DNA from: Leptasterias polaris | Taxonomy: Eukaryota > Echinodermata > Asteroidea > Forcipulatida > Asteriidae | Direction: 5' to 3' | Assembly (NCBI GenBank): GCA_037783415.1 | Contig: JAZGTN010000170.1 | Coordinates: 5,054,564-5,118,563 of the forward strand | Length of the DNA: 64,000 nucleotides | Shown here: piece by piece, positions 36,466 to 51,480 of the stretch | How positions within the stretch are numbered: the first letter of the stretch is position 1 | Layout of the letters: every line of letters starts with the position of its first letter | Program-made: the position numbers and the translations under genes | The notes under the pieces: generated by a model | Told to the model about the DNA's origin: nothing | Databases searched by the model: none | The model's input: the letters and a program-made list of their open reading frames with translations, nothing else

Positions 36466-38609
36466 TTGAAGCACAGAACCCCCAGGTTGTGATAGATTCT
36501 TATATTTACGCAATCTATTAATAGCATGACCCCCAAAACGTTCTAATTCAAAATAATTATACCGTTTATTGGGTGTTTTTTTTATTTATTATTTTTTATT
36601 TTATTTATTTATTTTTTTTTTGGGGGGGGGGTCTCAACTTTTAAGATTAATCTTTTTTGTTTTTGGTTTGCTTCATTTATTGAATTGTTTATTTCATTGA
36701 TTTGCTTATATATTTCTTCTTCCTTTTTCATTTTGTTAATTTTTGAGTCTCCATTCAGTATAGATACATGTTGCCGTCTGTTGTTTTCTCCCAGTCTGGT
36801 TGGGTGCACTCGTATGGCTATACATTGTAAACTCACGGGTAAAAGTACCAACACCTTACTAGCGCAGTGGGATAAGGTGCTGGGACTGTCTCAACACTTG
36901 GACCACGCGATCCGGGTTCGAATGCCGTCTGCACTAATATAGGTTCAAGGCCTTTTGCTGTCTGTGGCAACAGTGTGATTGGGATCTGCCTTGCTTCCTC
37001 CCCTAAAGTGGTCAGGGCCCTAGTGGCTAGGCAGGGGAGACAGGGGAGGATATGCTGCTGGGTCAATTTGCCACAAAATAAGGGAACTAATCGTTGCTGC
37101 AGAAGAGGGGCGTAGTGTGCGCTATCTAAACCTCTCCAGCGCGTGAACGCCTGACACTACCAGCAACGTAACTTTTTAATCTTTTTTTAAATATAATATA
37201 AGGTATGAGATTTTACTGTGACGCTTTTTTGGTTATTTTATTTATTTATTTATTGTTTATTATTTTCATTTTTGTCATTTGTTGATGCAACTACGCAATA
37301 AAAGTTACATGAAATACTGCAAAAAACATTTTATTGAAGAAACAATTGCAAAAAAAGAAACCCAAAACACTGTATCAGAATAAGCCATTTGCGAGTTAAA
37401 TTTGAATAATGTCTGGTACAATGACTAGTTTAGTCACAAGTTACCGCTTAAATTTGAATTCCTCAGACTATCGAGACAGTTGCTATGTCACATGGTTCGG
37501 GGCAAGCTTTTGCATAGCAACCTCCAGATGAGCAAACCCTGGTACCATTGTGTCATACACATCCATTCAGAATTGTGTATGGGTGTTCACCGTCTCTTAC
37601 GTAACTAAGCAAAAGCTTGCCCCTAATCATGTGACATAGCAACTGTCTCGATAGTCTGAGGAATTCAAATTTAAGCGGTAACTTGTGACTAAACAAGTCA
37701 TTGTACCAGACATTATTCAAATGTAACTCGCAAATGGCTTATTAGTTGCGATGATCGTAACCCTCTCTAGTATTTTAAAATAATTGGTGACTGTATGCAT
37801 GTGACTGCGGTTTCATTGTTGGGGCTGGACTTGTACACATGCATATAGAGCCACGCAGTGCAGGGGAGACTTGATAAATTTAGGCTTTTAAAGTTGGCCC
37901 TATTTTACTTGGCAAGTGGACTCTGCTGGAGAAGTGGGCAAGTGGGAGTGCATTTAGTTGGGTGCTCAAGACAGGAAAGGAAATGCTGTGACTCGGTCGC
38001 CACACCATGATGGGAACTAGATATCAGCCGGTCAGTCCGTGAAACCGGACTCGCGGCGCTTTATAAGCATGACATGTCACCCCGTAATTTTTACATTGTT
38101 TACCCAAGCCGTATTTTTTGTTTTTTTCATCTGTACGAAAAACACAAATCAGAATAATGCAACATAATTTGTTGGTTTAATTGCCGCGTAGCATTTAATT
38201 TTCTTTTCCGTTGCAATTAATATATAATTTTTATTTATTAATTTTTTGGGTAGGGAAATTTTTCAAGATTGATGCCCGGACGTAGGGAAACCTTCACCGG
38301 CGTTGAGGTGTTTTCACTTGGAAGGAAACAAACTATAGACGGGCCTTGGACTCCCCACTAAATAAACTCCCATAGGAACCAATGCTAAAAATCGTGTAAG
38401 TCTCCGGACAACTATTAACTTCAGAATTCTTTTCAATTTTTGGCAGGTCAGCCGTTTGGAATTTTTTCTAGCGACCCCAGAAAAAAACACACCAGAAAAT
38501 GAAATTTTCCCTAAACCGACTTGCTGCCAGTTTTCGTGAAGCACTTCTCCACTTCCCCGGTCAAATAGGGCCAACTTTAACGCCTAAATTGATCAAGTCT
38601 CCTCAAAAG
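36466..38609 (+). repeat. Satellite unit, copy 18
   Basis: 2,144 bp; tract T10/G10. I noticed no private substitution. A box 36860-36871, foldback 37379-37743. Confidence 0.97.
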
Positions 38610-40753
38610 TTGAAGCACAGAACCCCCAGGTTGTGATAGATTCTTATATTTACGCAATCTATTAATAGCATGACCCCCAAAACGTTCTAATTCAAAATAA
38701 TTATACCGTTTATTGGGTGTTTTTTTTATTTATTATTTTTTATTTTATTTATTTATTTTTTTTTGGGGGGGGGGGTCTCAACTTTTAAGATTAATCTTTT
38801 TTGTTTTTGGTTTGCTTCATTTATTGAATTGTTTATTTCATTGATTTGCTTATATATTTCTTCTTCCTTTTTCATTTTGTTAATTTTTGAGTCTCCATTC
38901 AGTATAGATACATGTTGCCGTCTGTTGTTTTCTCCCAGTCTGGTTGGGTGCACTCGTATGGCTATACATTGTAAACTCACGGGTAAAAGTACCAACACCT
39001 TACTAGCGCAGTGGGATAAGGTGCTGGGACTGTCTCAACACTTGGACCACGCGATCCGGGTTCGAATGCCGTCTGCACTAATATAGGTTCAAGGCCTTTT
39101 GCTGTCTGTGGCAACAGTGTGATTGGGATCTGCCTTGCTTCCTCCCCTAAAGTGGTCAGGGCCCTAGTGGCTAGGCAGGGGAGACAGGGGAGGATATGCT
39201 GCTGGGTCAATTTGCCACAAAATAAGGGAACTAATCGTTGCTGCAGAAGAGGGGCGTAGTGTGCGCTATCTAAACCTCTCCAGCGCGTGAACGCCTGACA
39301 CTACCAGCAACGTAACTTTTTAATCTTTTTTTAAATATAATATAAGGTATGAGATTTTACTGTGACGCTTTTTTGGTTATTTTATTTATTTATTTATTGT
39401 TTATTATTTTCATTTTTGTCATTTGTTGATGCAACTACGCAATAAAAGTTACATGAAATACTGCAAAAAACATTTTATTGAAGAAACAATTGCAAAAAAA
39501 GAAACCCAAAACACTGTATCAGAATAAGCCATTTGCGAGTTAAATTTGAATAATGTCTGGTACAATGACTAGTTTAGTCACAAGTTACCGCTTAAATTTG
39601 AATTCCTCAGACTATCGAGACAGTTGCTATGTCACATGGTTCGGGGCAAGCTTTTGCATAGCAACCTCCAGATGAGCAAACCCTGGTACCATTGTGTCAT
39701 ACACATCCATTCAGAATTGTGTATGGGTGTTCACCGTCTCTTACGTAACTAAGCAAAAGCTTGCCCCTAATCATGTGACATAGCAACTGTCTCGATAGTC
39801 TGAGGAATTCAAATTTAAGCGGTAACTTGTGACTAAACAAGTCATTGTACCAGACATTATTCAAATGTAACTCGCAAATGGCTTATTAGTTGCGATGATC
39901 GTAACCCTCTCTAGTATTTTAAAATAATTGGTGACTGTATGCATGTGACTGCGGTTTCATTGTTGGGGCTGGACTTGTACACATGCATATAGAGCCACGC
40001 AGTGCAGGGGAGACTTGATAAATTTAGGCTTTTAAAGTTGGCCCTATTTTACTTGGCAAGTGGACTCTGCTGGAGAAGTGGGCAAGTGGGAGTGCATTTA
40101 GTTGGGTGCTCAAGACAGGAAAGGAAATGCTGTGACTCGGTCGCCACACCATGATGGGAACTAGATATCAGCCGGTCAGTCCGTGAAACCGGACTCGCGG
40201 CGCTTTATAAGCATGACATGTCACCCCGTAATTTTTACATTGTTTACCCAAGCCGTATTTTTTGTTTTTTTCATCTGTACGAAAAACACAAATCAGAATA
40301 ATGCAACATAATTTGTTGGTTTAATTGCCGCGTAGCATTTAATTTTCTTTTCCGTTGCAATTAATATATAATTTTTATTTATTAATTTTTTGGGTAGGGA
40401 AATTTTTCAAGATTGATGCCCGGACGTAGGGAAACCTTCACCGGCGTTGAGGTGTTTTCACTTGGAAGGAAACAAACTATAGACGGGCCTTGGACTCCCC
40501 ACTAAATAAACTCCCATAGGAACCAATGCTAAAAATCGTGTAAGTCTCCGGACAACTATTAACTTCAGAATTCTTTTCAATTTTTGGCAGGTCAGCCGTT
40601 TGGAATTTTTTCTAGCGACCCCAGAAAAAAACACACCAGAAAATGAAATTTTCCCTAAACCGACTTGCTGCCAGTTTTCGTGAAGCACTTCTCCACTTCC
40701 CCGGTCAAATAGGGCCAACTTTAACGCCTAAATTGATCAAGTCTCCTCAAAAG
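38610..40753 (+). repeat. Satellite unit, copy 19
   Basis: 2,144 bp; tract T9/G11. I noticed no private substitution. A box 39004-39015, foldback 39523-39887. Confidence 0.97.
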
Positions 40754-42898
40754 TTGAAGCACAGAACCCCCAGGTTGTGATAGATTCTTATATTTACGCA
40801 ATCTATTAATAGCATGACCCCCAAAACGTTCTAATTCAAAATAATTATACCGTTTATTGGGTGTTTTTTTTATTTATTATTTTTTATTTTATTTATTTAT
40901 TTTTTTTTGGGGGGGGGGGGTCTCAACTTTTAAGATTAATCTTTTTTGTTTTTGGTTTGCTTCATTTATTGAATTGTTTATTTCATTGATTTGCTTATAT
41001 ATTTCTTCTTCCTTTTTCATTTTGTTAATTTTTGAGTCTCCATTCAGTATAGATACATGTTGCCGTCTGTTGTTTTCTCCCAGTCTGGTTGGGTGCACTC
41101 GTATGGCTATACATTGTAAACTCACGGGTAAAAGTACCAACACCTTACTAGCGCAGTGGGATAAGGTGCTGGGACTGTCTCAACACTTGGACCACGCGAT
41201 CCGGGTTCGAATGCCGTCTGCACTAATATAGGTTCAAGGCCTTTTGCTGTCTGTGGCAACAGTGTGATTGGGATCTGCCTTGCTTCCTCCCCTAAAGTGG
41301 TCAGGGCCCTAGTGGCTAGGCAGGGGAGACAGGGGAGGATATGCTGCTGGGTCAATTTGCCACAAAATAAGGGAACTAATCGTTGCTGCAGAAGAGGGGC
41401 GTAGTGTGCGCTATCTAAACCTCTCCAGCGCGTGAACGCCTGACACTACCAGCAACGTAACTTTTTAATCTTTTTTTAAATATAATATAAGGTATGAGAT
41501 TTTACTGTGACGCTTTTTTGGTTATTTTATTTATTTATTTATTGTTTATTATTTTCATTTTTGTCATTTGTTGATGCAACTACGCAATAAAAGTTACATG
41601 AAATACTGCAAAAAACATTTTATTGAAGAAACAATTGCAAAAAAAGAAACCCAAAACACTGTATCAGAATAAGCCATTTGCGAGTTAAATTTGAATAATG
41701 TCTGGTACAATGACTAGTTTAGTCACAAGTTACCGCTTAAATTTGAATTCCTCAGACTATCGAGACAGTTGCTATGTCACATGGTTCGGGGCAAGCTTTT
41801 GCATAGCAACCTCCAGATGAGCAAACCCTGGTACCATTGTGTCATACACATCCATTCAGAATTGTGTATGGGTGTTCACCGTCTCTTACGTAACTAAGCA
41901 AAAGCTTGCCCCTAATCATGTGACATAGCAACTGTCTCGATAGTCTGAGGAATTCAAATTTAAGCGGTAACTTGTGACTAAACAAGTCATTGTACCAGAC
42001 ATTATTCAAATGTAACTCGCAAATGGCTTATTAGTTGCGATGATCGTAACCCTCTCTAGTATTTTAAAATAATTGGTGACTGTATGCATGTGACTGCGGT
42101 TTCATTGTTGGGGCTGGACTTGTACACATGCATATAGAGCCACGCAGTGCAGGGGAGACTTGATAAATTTAGGCTTTTAAAGTTGGCCCTATTTTACTTG
42201 GCAAGTGGACTCTGCTGGAGAAGTGGGCAAGTGGGAGTGCATTTAGTTGGGTGCTCAAGACAGGAAAGGAAATGCTGTGACTCGGTCGCCACACCATGAT
42301 GGGAACTAGATATCAGCCGGTCAGTCCGTGAAACCGGACTCGCGGCGCTTTATAAGCATGACATGTCACCCCGTAATTTTTACATTGTTTACCCAAGCCG
42401 TATTTTTTGTTTTTTTCATCTGTACGAAAAACACAAATCAGAATAATGCAACATAATTTGTTGGTTTAATTGCCGCGTAGCATTTAATTTTCTTTTCCGT
42501 TGCAATTAATATATAATTTTTATTTATTAATTTTTTGGGTAGGGAAATTTTTCAAGATTGATGCCCGGACGTAGGGAAACCTTCACCGGCGTTGAGGTGT
42601 TTTCACTTGGAAGGAAACAAACTATAGACGGGCCTTGGACTCCCCACTAAATAAACTCCCATAGGAACCAATGCTAAAAATCGTGTAAGTCTCCGGACAA
42701 CTATTAACTTCAGAATTCTTTTCAATTTTTGGCAGGTCAGCCGTTTGGAATTTTTTCTAGCGACCCCAGAAAAAAACACACCAGAAAATGAAATTTTCCC
42801 TAAACCGACTTGCTGCCAGTTTTCGTGAAGCACTTCTCCACTTCCCCGGTCAAATAGGGCCAACTTTAACGCCTAAATTGATCAAGTCTCCTCAAAAG
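40754..42898 (+). repeat. Satellite unit, copy 20
   Basis: 2,145 bp; tract T9/G12. I noticed no private substitution. A box 41149-41160, foldback 41668-42032. Confidence 0.97.
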
Positions 42899-45043
42899 TT
42901 GAAGCACAGAACCCCCAGGTTGTGATAGATTCTTATATTTACGCAATCTATTAATAGCATGACCCCCAAAACGTTCTAATTCAAAATAATTATACCGTTT
43001 ATTGGGTGTTTTTTTTATTTATTATTTTTAATTTTATTTATTTATTTTTTTTTTTTGGGGGGGGGTCTCAACTTTTAAGATTAATCTTTTTTGTTTTTGG
43101 TTTGCTTCATTTATTGAATTGTTTATTTCATTGATTTGCTTATATATTTCTTCTTCCTTTTTCATTTTGTTAATTTTTGAGTCTCCATTCAGTATAGATA
43201 CATGTTGCCGTCTGTTGTTTTCTCCCAGTCTGGTTGGGTGCACTCGTATGGCTATACATTGTAAACTCACGGGTAAAAGTACCAACACCTTACTAGCGCA
43301 GTGGGATAAGGTGCTGGGACTGTCTCAACACTTGGACCACGCGATCCGGGTTCGAATGCCGTCTGCACTAATATAGGTTCAAGGCCTTTTGCTGTCTGTG
43401 GCAACAGTGTGATTGGGATCTGCCTTGCTTCCTCCCCTAAAGTGGTCAGGGCCCTAGTGGCTAGGCAGGGGAGACAGGGGAGGATATGCTGCTGGGTCAA
43501 TTTGCCACAAAATAAGGGAACTAATCGTTGCTGCAGAAGAGGGGCGTAGTGTGCGCTATCTAAACCTCTCCAGCGCGTGAACGCCTGACACTACCAGCAA
43601 CGTAACTTTTTAATCTTTTTTTAAATATAATATAAGGTATGAGATTTTACTGTGACGCTTTTTTGGTTATTTTATTTATTTATTTATTGTTTATTATTTT
43701 CATTTTTGTCATTTGTTGATGCAACTACGCAATAAAAGTTACATGAAATACTGCAAAAAACATTTTATTGAAGAAACAATTGCAAAAAAAGAAACCCAAA
43801 ACACTGTATCAGAATAAGCCATTTGCGAGTTAAATTTGAATAATGTCTGGTACAATGACTAGTTTAGTCACAAGTTACCGCTTAAATTTGAATTCCTCAG
43901 ACTATCGAGACAGTTGCTATGTCACATGGTTCGGGGCAAGCTTTTGCATAGCAACCTCCAGATGAGCAAACCCTGGTACCATTGTGTCATACACATCCAT
44001 TCAGAATTGTGTATGGGTGTTCACCGTCTCTTACGTAACTAAGCAAAAGCTTGCCCCTAATCATGTGACATAGCAACTGTCTCGATAGTCTGAGGAATTC
44101 AAATTTAAGCGGTAACTTGTGACTAAACAAGTCATTGTACCAGACATTATTCAAATGTAACTCGCAAATGGCTTATTAGTTGCGATGATCGTAACCCTCT
44201 CTAGTATTTTAAAATAATTGGTGACTGTATGCATGTGACTGCGGTTTCATTGTTGGGGCTGGACTTGTACACATGCATATAGAGCCACGCAGTGCAGGGG
44301 AGACTTGATAAATTTAGGCTTTTAAAGTTGGCCCTATTTTACTTGGCAAGTGGACTCTGCTGGAGAAGTGGGCAAGTGGGAGTGCATTTAGTTGGGTGCT
44401 CAAGACAGGAAAGGAAATGCTGTGACTCGGTCGCCACACCATGATGGGAACTAGATATCAGCCGGTCAGTCCGTGAAACCGGACTCGCGGCGCTTTATAA
44501 GCATGACATGTCACCCCGTAATTTTTACATTGTTTACCCAAGCCGTATTTTTTGTTTTTTTCATCTGTACGAAAAACACAAATCAGAATAATGCAACATA
44601 ATTTGTTGGTTTAATTGCCGCGTAGCATTTAATTTTCTTTTCCGTTGCAATTAATATATAATTTTTATTTATTAATTTTTTGGGTAGGGAAATTTTTCAA
44701 GATTGATGCCCGGACGTAGGGAAACCTTCACCGGCGTTGAGGTGTTTTCACTTGGAAGGAAACAAACTATAGACGGGCCTTGGACTCCCCACTAAATAAA
44801 CTCCCATAGGAACCAATGCTAAAAATCGTGTAAGTCTCCGGACAACTATTAACTTCAGAATTCTTTTCAATTTTTGGCAGGTCAGCCGTTTGGAATTTTT
44901 TCTAGCGACCCCAGAAAAAAACACACCAGAAAATGAAATTTTCCCTAAACCGACTTGCTGCCAGTTTTCGTGAAGCACTTCTCCACTTCCCCGGTCAAAT
45001 AGGGCCAACTTTAACGCCTAAATTGATCAAGTCTCCTCAAAAG
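42899..45043 (+). repeat. Satellite unit, copy 21
   Basis: 2,145 bp; tract T12/G9. Private T-to-A at 43030 in the AT-rich stretch. A box 43294-43305, foldback 43813-44177. Confidence 0.97.
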
Positions 45044-47188
45044 TTGAAGCACAGAACCCCCAGGTTGTGATAGATTCTTATATTTACGCAATCTATTAAT
45101 AGCATGACCCCCAAAACGTTCTAATTCAAAATAATTATACCGTTTATTGGGTGTTTTTTTTATTTATTATTTTTTATTTTATTTATTTATTTTTTTTTTG
45201 GGGGGGGGGGTCTCAACTTTTAAGATTAATCTTTTTTGTTTTTGGTTTGCTTCATTTATTGAATTGTTTATTTCATTGATTTGCTTATATATTTCTTCTT
45301 CCTTTTTCATTTTGTTAATTTTTGAGTCTCCATTCAGTATAGATACATGTTGCCGTCTGTTGTTTTCTCCCAGTCTGGTTGGGTGCACTCGTATGGCTAT
45401 ACATTGTAAACTCACGGGTAAAAGTACCAACACCTTACTAGCGCAGTGGGATAAGGTGCTGGGACTGTCTCAACACTTGGACCACGCGATCCGGGTTCGA
45501 ATGCCGTCTGCACTAATATAGGTTCAAGGCCTTTTGCTGTCTGTGGCAACAGTGTGATTGGGATCTGCCTTGCTTCCTCCCCTAAAGTGGTCAGGGCCCT
45601 AGTGGCTAGGCAGGGGAGACAGGGGAGGATATGCTGCTGGGTCAATTTGCCACAAAATAAGGGAACTAATCGTTGCTGCAGAAGAGGGGCGTAGTGTGCG
45701 CTATCTAAACCTCTCCAGCGCGTGAACGCCTGACACTACCAGCAACGTAACTTTTTAATCTTTTTTTAAATATAATATAAGGTATGAGATTTTACTGTGA
45801 CGCTTTTTTGGTTATTTTATTTATTTATTTATTGTTTATTATTTTCATTTTTGTCATTTGTTGATGCAACTACGCAATAAAAGTTACATGAAATACTGCA
45901 AAAAACATTTTATTGAAGAAACAATTGCAAAAAAAGAAACCCAAAACAATGTATCAGAATAAGCCATTTGCGAGTTAAATTTGAATAATGTCTGGTACAA
46001 TGACTAGTTTAGTCACAAGTTACCGCTTAAATTTGAATTCCTCAGACTATCGAGACAGTTGCTATGTCACATGGTTCGGGGCAAGCTTTTGCATAGCAAC
46101 CTCCAGATGAGCAAACCCTGGTACCATTGTGTCATACACATCCATTCAGAATTGTGTATGGGTGTTCACCGTCTCTTACGTAACTAAGCAAAAGCTTGCC
46201 CCTAATCATGTGACATAGCAACTGTCTCGATAGTCTGAGGAATTCAAATTTAAGCGGTAACTTGTGACTAAACAAGTCATTGTACCAGACATTATTCAAA
46301 TGTAACTCGCAAATGGCTTATTAGTTGCGATGATCGTAACCCTCTCTAGTATTTTAAAATAATTGGTGACTGTATGCATGTGACTGCGGTTTCATTGTTG
46401 GGGCTGGACTTGTACACATGCATATAGAGCCACGCAGTGCAGGGGAGACTTGATAAATTTAGGCTTTTAAAGTTGGCCCTATTTTACTTGGCAAGTGGAC
46501 TCTGCTGGAGAAGTGGGCAAGTGGGAGTGCATTTAGTTGGGTGCTCAAGACAGGAAAGGAAATGCTGTGACTCGGTCGCCACACCATGATGGGAACTAGA
46601 TATCAGCCGGTCAGTCCGTGAAACCGGACTCGCGGCGCTTTATAAGCATGACATGTCACCCCGTAATTTTTACATTGTTTACCCAAGCCGTATTTTTTGT
46701 TTTTTTCATCTGTACGAAAAACACAAATCAGAATAATGCAACATAATTTGTTGGTTTAATTGCCGCGTAGCATTTAATTTTCTTTTCCGTTGCAATTAAT
46801 ATATAATTTTTATTTATTAATTTTTTGGGTAGGGAAATTTTTCAAGATTGATGCCCGGACGTAGGGAAACCTTCACCGGCGTTGAGGTGTTTTCACTTGG
46901 AAGGAAACAAACTATAGACGGGCCTTGGACTCCCCACTAAATAAACTCCCATAGGAACCAATGCTAAAAATCGTGTAAGTCTCCGGACAACTATTAACTT
47001 CAGAATTCTTTTCAATTTTTGGCAGGTCAGCCGTTTGGAATTTTTTCTAGCGACCCCAGAAAAAAACACACCAGAAAATGAAATTTTCCCTAAACCGACT
47101 TGCTGCCAGTTTTCGTGAAGCACTTCTCCACTTCCCCGGTCAAATAGGGCCAACTTTAACGCCTAAATTGATCAAGTCTCCTCAAAAG
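45044..47188 (+). repeat. Satellite unit, copy 22
   Basis: 2,145 bp; tract T10/G11. Private C-to-A at 45949, a few bases before the foldback. A box 45439-45450, foldback 45958-46322. Confidence 0.97.
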
Positions 47189-49334
47189 TTGAAGCACAGA
47201 ACCCCCAGGTTGTGATAGATTCTTATATTTACGCAATCTATTAATAGCATGACCCCCAAAACGTTCTAATTCAAAATAATTATACCGTTTATTGGGTGTT
47301 TTTTTTATTTATTATTTTTTATTTTATTTATTTTTTTTTTTTTTTGGGGGGGGGGGTCTCAACTTTTAAGATTAATCTTTTTTGTTTTTGGTTTGCTTCA
47401 TTTATTGAATTGTTTATTTCATTGATTTGCTTATATATTTCTTCTTCCTTTTTCATTTTGTTAATTTTTGAGTCTCCATTCAGTATAGATACATGTTGCC
47501 GTCTGTTGTTTTCTCCCAGTCTGGTTGGGTGCACTCGTATGGCTATACATTGTAAACTCACGGGTAAAAGTACCAACACCTTACTAGCGCAGTGGGATAA
47601 GGTGCTGGGACTGTCTCAACACTTGGACCACGCGATCCGGGTTCGAATGCCGTCTGCACTAATATAGGTTCAAGGCCTTTTGCTGCCTGTGGCAACAGTG
47701 TGATTGGGATCTGCCTTGCTTCCTCCCCTAAAGTGGTCAGGGCCCTAGTGGCTAGGCAGGGGAGACAGGGGAGGATATGCTGCTGGGTCAATTTGCCACA
47801 AAATAAGGGAACTAATCGTTGCTGCAGAAGAGGGGCGTAGTGTGCGCTATCTAAACCTCTCCAGCGCGTGAACGCCTGACACTACCAGCAACGTAACTTT
47901 TTAATCTTTTTTTAAATATAATATAAGGTATGAGATTTTACTGTGACGCTTTTTTGGTTATTTTATTTATTTATTTATTGTTTATTATTTTCATTTTTGT
48001 CATTTGTTGATGCAACTACGCAATAAAAGTTACATGAAATACTGCAAAAAACATTTTATTGAAGAAACAATTGCAAAAAAAGAAACCCAAAACACTGTAT
48101 CAGAATAAGCCATTTGCGAGTTAAATTTGAATAATGTCTGGTACAATGACTAGTTTAGTCACAAGTTACCGCTTAAATTTGAATTCCTCAGACTATCGAG
48201 ACAGTTGCTATGTCACATGGTTCGGGGCAAGCTTTTGCATAGCAACCTCCAGATGAGCAAACCCTGGTACCATTGTGTCATACACATCCATTCAGAATTG
48301 TGTATGGGTGTTCACCGTCTCTTACGTAACTAAGCAAAAGCTTGCCCCTAATCATGTGACATAGCAACTGTCTCGATAGTCTGAGGAATTCAAATTTAAG
48401 CGGTAACTTGTGACTAAACAAGTCATTGTACCAGACATTATTCAAATGTAACTCGCAAATGGCTTATTAGTTGCGATGATCGTAACCCTCTCTAGTATTT
48501 TAAAATAATTGGTGACTGTATGCATGTGACTGCGGTTTCATTGTTGGGGCTGGACTTGTACACATGCATATAGAGCCACGCAGTGCAGGGGAGACTTGAT
48601 AAATTTAGGCTTTTAAAGTTGGCCCTATTTTACTTGGCAAGTGGACTCTGCTGGAGAAGTGGGCAAGTGGGAGTGCATTTAGTTGGGTGCTCAAGACAGG
48701 AAAGGAAATGCTGTGACTCGGTCGCCACACCATGATGGGAACTAGATATCAGCCGGTCAGTCCGTGAAACCGGACTCGCGGCGCTTTATAAGCATGACAT
48801 GTCACCCCGTAATTTTTACATTGTTTACCCAAGCCGTATTTTTTGTTTTTTTCATCTGTACGAAAAACACAAATCAGAATAATGCAACATAATTTGTTGG
48901 TTTAATTGCCGCGTAGCATTTAATTTTCTTTTCCGTTGCAATTAATATATAATTTTTATTTATTAATTTTTTGGGTAGGGAAATTTTTCAAGATTGATGC
49001 CCGGACGTAGGGAAACCTTCACCGGCGTTGAGGTGTTTTCACTTGGAAGGAAACAAACTATAGACGGGCCTTGGACTCCCCACTAAATAAACTCCCATAG
49101 GAACCAATGCTAAAAATCGTGTAAGTCTCCGGACAACTATTAACTTCAGAATTCTTTTCAATTTTTGGCAGGTCAGCCGTTTGGAATTTTTTCTAGCGAC
49201 CCCAGAAAAAAACACACCAGAAAATGAAATTTTCCCTAAACCGACTTGCTGCCAGTTTTCGTGAAGCACTTCTCCACTTCCCCGGTCAAATAGGGCCAAC
49301 TTTAACGCCTAAATTGATCAAGTCTCCTCAAAAG
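47189..49334 (+). repeat. Satellite unit, copy 23
   Basis: 2,146 bp. An A-to-T change at 47334 merges one ATTT step into the T-run (T15, then G11). It carries C at 47686, also found in copies 27, 28 and 30. A box 47585-47596, foldback 48104-48468. Confidence 0.97.
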
Positions 49335-51480
49335 TTGAAGCACAGAACCCCCAGGTTGTGATAGATTCTTATATTTACGCAATCTATTAATAGCATGACC
49401 CCCAAAACGTTCTAATTCAAAATAATTATACCGTTTATTGGGTGTTTTTTTTATTTATTATTTTTTATTTTATTTATTTATTTTTTTTTGGGGGGGGGGG
49501 GGTCTCAACTTTTAAGATTAATCTTTTTTGTTTTTGGTTTGCTTCATTTATTGAATTGTTTATTTCATTGATTTGCTTATATATTTCTTCTTCCTTTTTC
49601 ATTTTGTTAATTTTTGAGTCTCCATTCAGTATAGATACATGTTGCCGTCTGTTGTTTTCTCCCAGTCTGGTTGGGTGCACTCGTATGGCTATACATTGTA
49701 AACTCACGGGTAAAAGTACCAACACCTTACTAGCGCAGTGGGATAAGGTGCTGGGACTGTCTCAACACTTGGACCACGCGATCCGGGTTCGAATGCCGTC
49801 TGCACTAATATAGGTTCAAGGCCTTTTGCTGTCTGTGGCAACAGTGTGATTGGGATCTGCCTTGCTTCCTCCCCTAAAGTGGTCAGGGCCCTAGTGGCTA
49901 GGCAGGGGAGACAGGGGAGGATATGCTGCTGGGTCAATTTGCCACAAAATAAGGGAACTAATCGTTGCTGCAGAAGAGGGGCGTAGTGTGCGCTATCTAA
50001 ACCTCTCCAGCGCGTGAACGCCTGACACTACCAGCAACGTAACTTTTTAATCTTTTTTTAAATATAATATAAGGTATGAGATTTTACTGTGACGCTTTTT
50101 TGGTTATTTTATTTATTTATTTATTGTTTATTATTTTCATTTTTGTCATTTGTTGATGCAACTACGCAATAAAAGTTACATGAAATACTGCAAAAAACAT
50201 TTTATTGAAGAAACAATTGCAAAAAAAGAAACCCAAAACACTGTATCAGAATAAGCCATTTGCGAGTTAAATTTGAATAATGTCTGGTACAATGACTAGT
50301 TTAGTCACAAGTTACCGCTTAAATTTGAATTCCTCAGACTATCGAGACAGTTGCTATGTCACATGGTTCGGGGCAAGCTTTTGCATAGCAACCTCCAGAT
50401 GAGCAAACCCTGGTACCATTGTGTCATACACATCCATTCAGAATTGTGTATGGGTGTTCACCGTCTCTTACGTAACTAAGCAAAAGCTTGCCCCTAATCA
50501 TGTGACATAGCAACTGTCTCGATAGTCTGAGGAATTCAAATTTAAGCGGTAACTTGTGACTAAACAAGTCATTGTACCAGACATTATTCAAATGTAACTC
50601 GCAAATGGCTTATTAGTTGCGATGATCGTAACCCTCTCTAGTATTTTAAAATAATTGGTGACTGTATGCATGTGACTGCGGTTTCATTGTTGGGGCTGGA
50701 CTTGTACACATGCATATAGAGCCACGCAGTGCAGGGGAGACTTGATAAATTTAGGCTTTTAAAGTTGGCCCTATTTTACTTGGCAAGTGGACTCTGCTGG
50801 AGAAGTGGGCAAGTGGGAGTGCATTTAGTTGGGTGCTCAAGACAGGAAAGGAAATGCTGTGACTCGGTCGCCACACCATGATGGGAACTAGATATCAGCC
50901 GGTCAGTCCGTGAAACCGGACTCGCGGCGCTTTATAAGCATGACATGTCACCCCGTAATTTTTACATTGTTTACCCAAGCCGTATTTTTTGTTTTTTTCA
51001 TCTGTACGAAAAACACAAATCAGAATAATGCAACATAATTTGTTGGTTTAATTGCCGCGTAGCATTTAATTTTCTTTTCCGTTGCAATTAATATATAATT
51101 TTTATTTATTAATTTTTTGGGTAGGGAAATTTTTCAAGATTGATGCCCGGACGTAGGGAAACCTTCACCGGCGTTGAGGTGTTTTCACTTGGAAGGAAAC
51201 AAACTATAGACGGGCCTTGGACTCCCCACTAAATAAACTCCCATAGGAACCAATGCTAAAAATCGTGTAAGTCTCCGGACAACTATTAACTTCAGAATTC
51301 TTTTCAATTTTTGGCAGGTCAGCCGTTTGGAATTTTTTCTAGCGACCCCAGAAAAAAACACACCAGAAAATGAAATTTTCCCTAAACCGACTTGCTGCCA
51401 GTTTTCGTGAAGCACTTCTCCACTTCCCCGGTCAAATAGGGCCAACTTTAACGCCTAAATTGATCAAGTCTCCTCAAAAG
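49335..51480 (+). repeat. Satellite unit, copy 24
   Basis: 2,146 bp; tract T9/G13. I noticed no private substitution. A box 49731-49742, foldback 50250-50614. Confidence 0.97.
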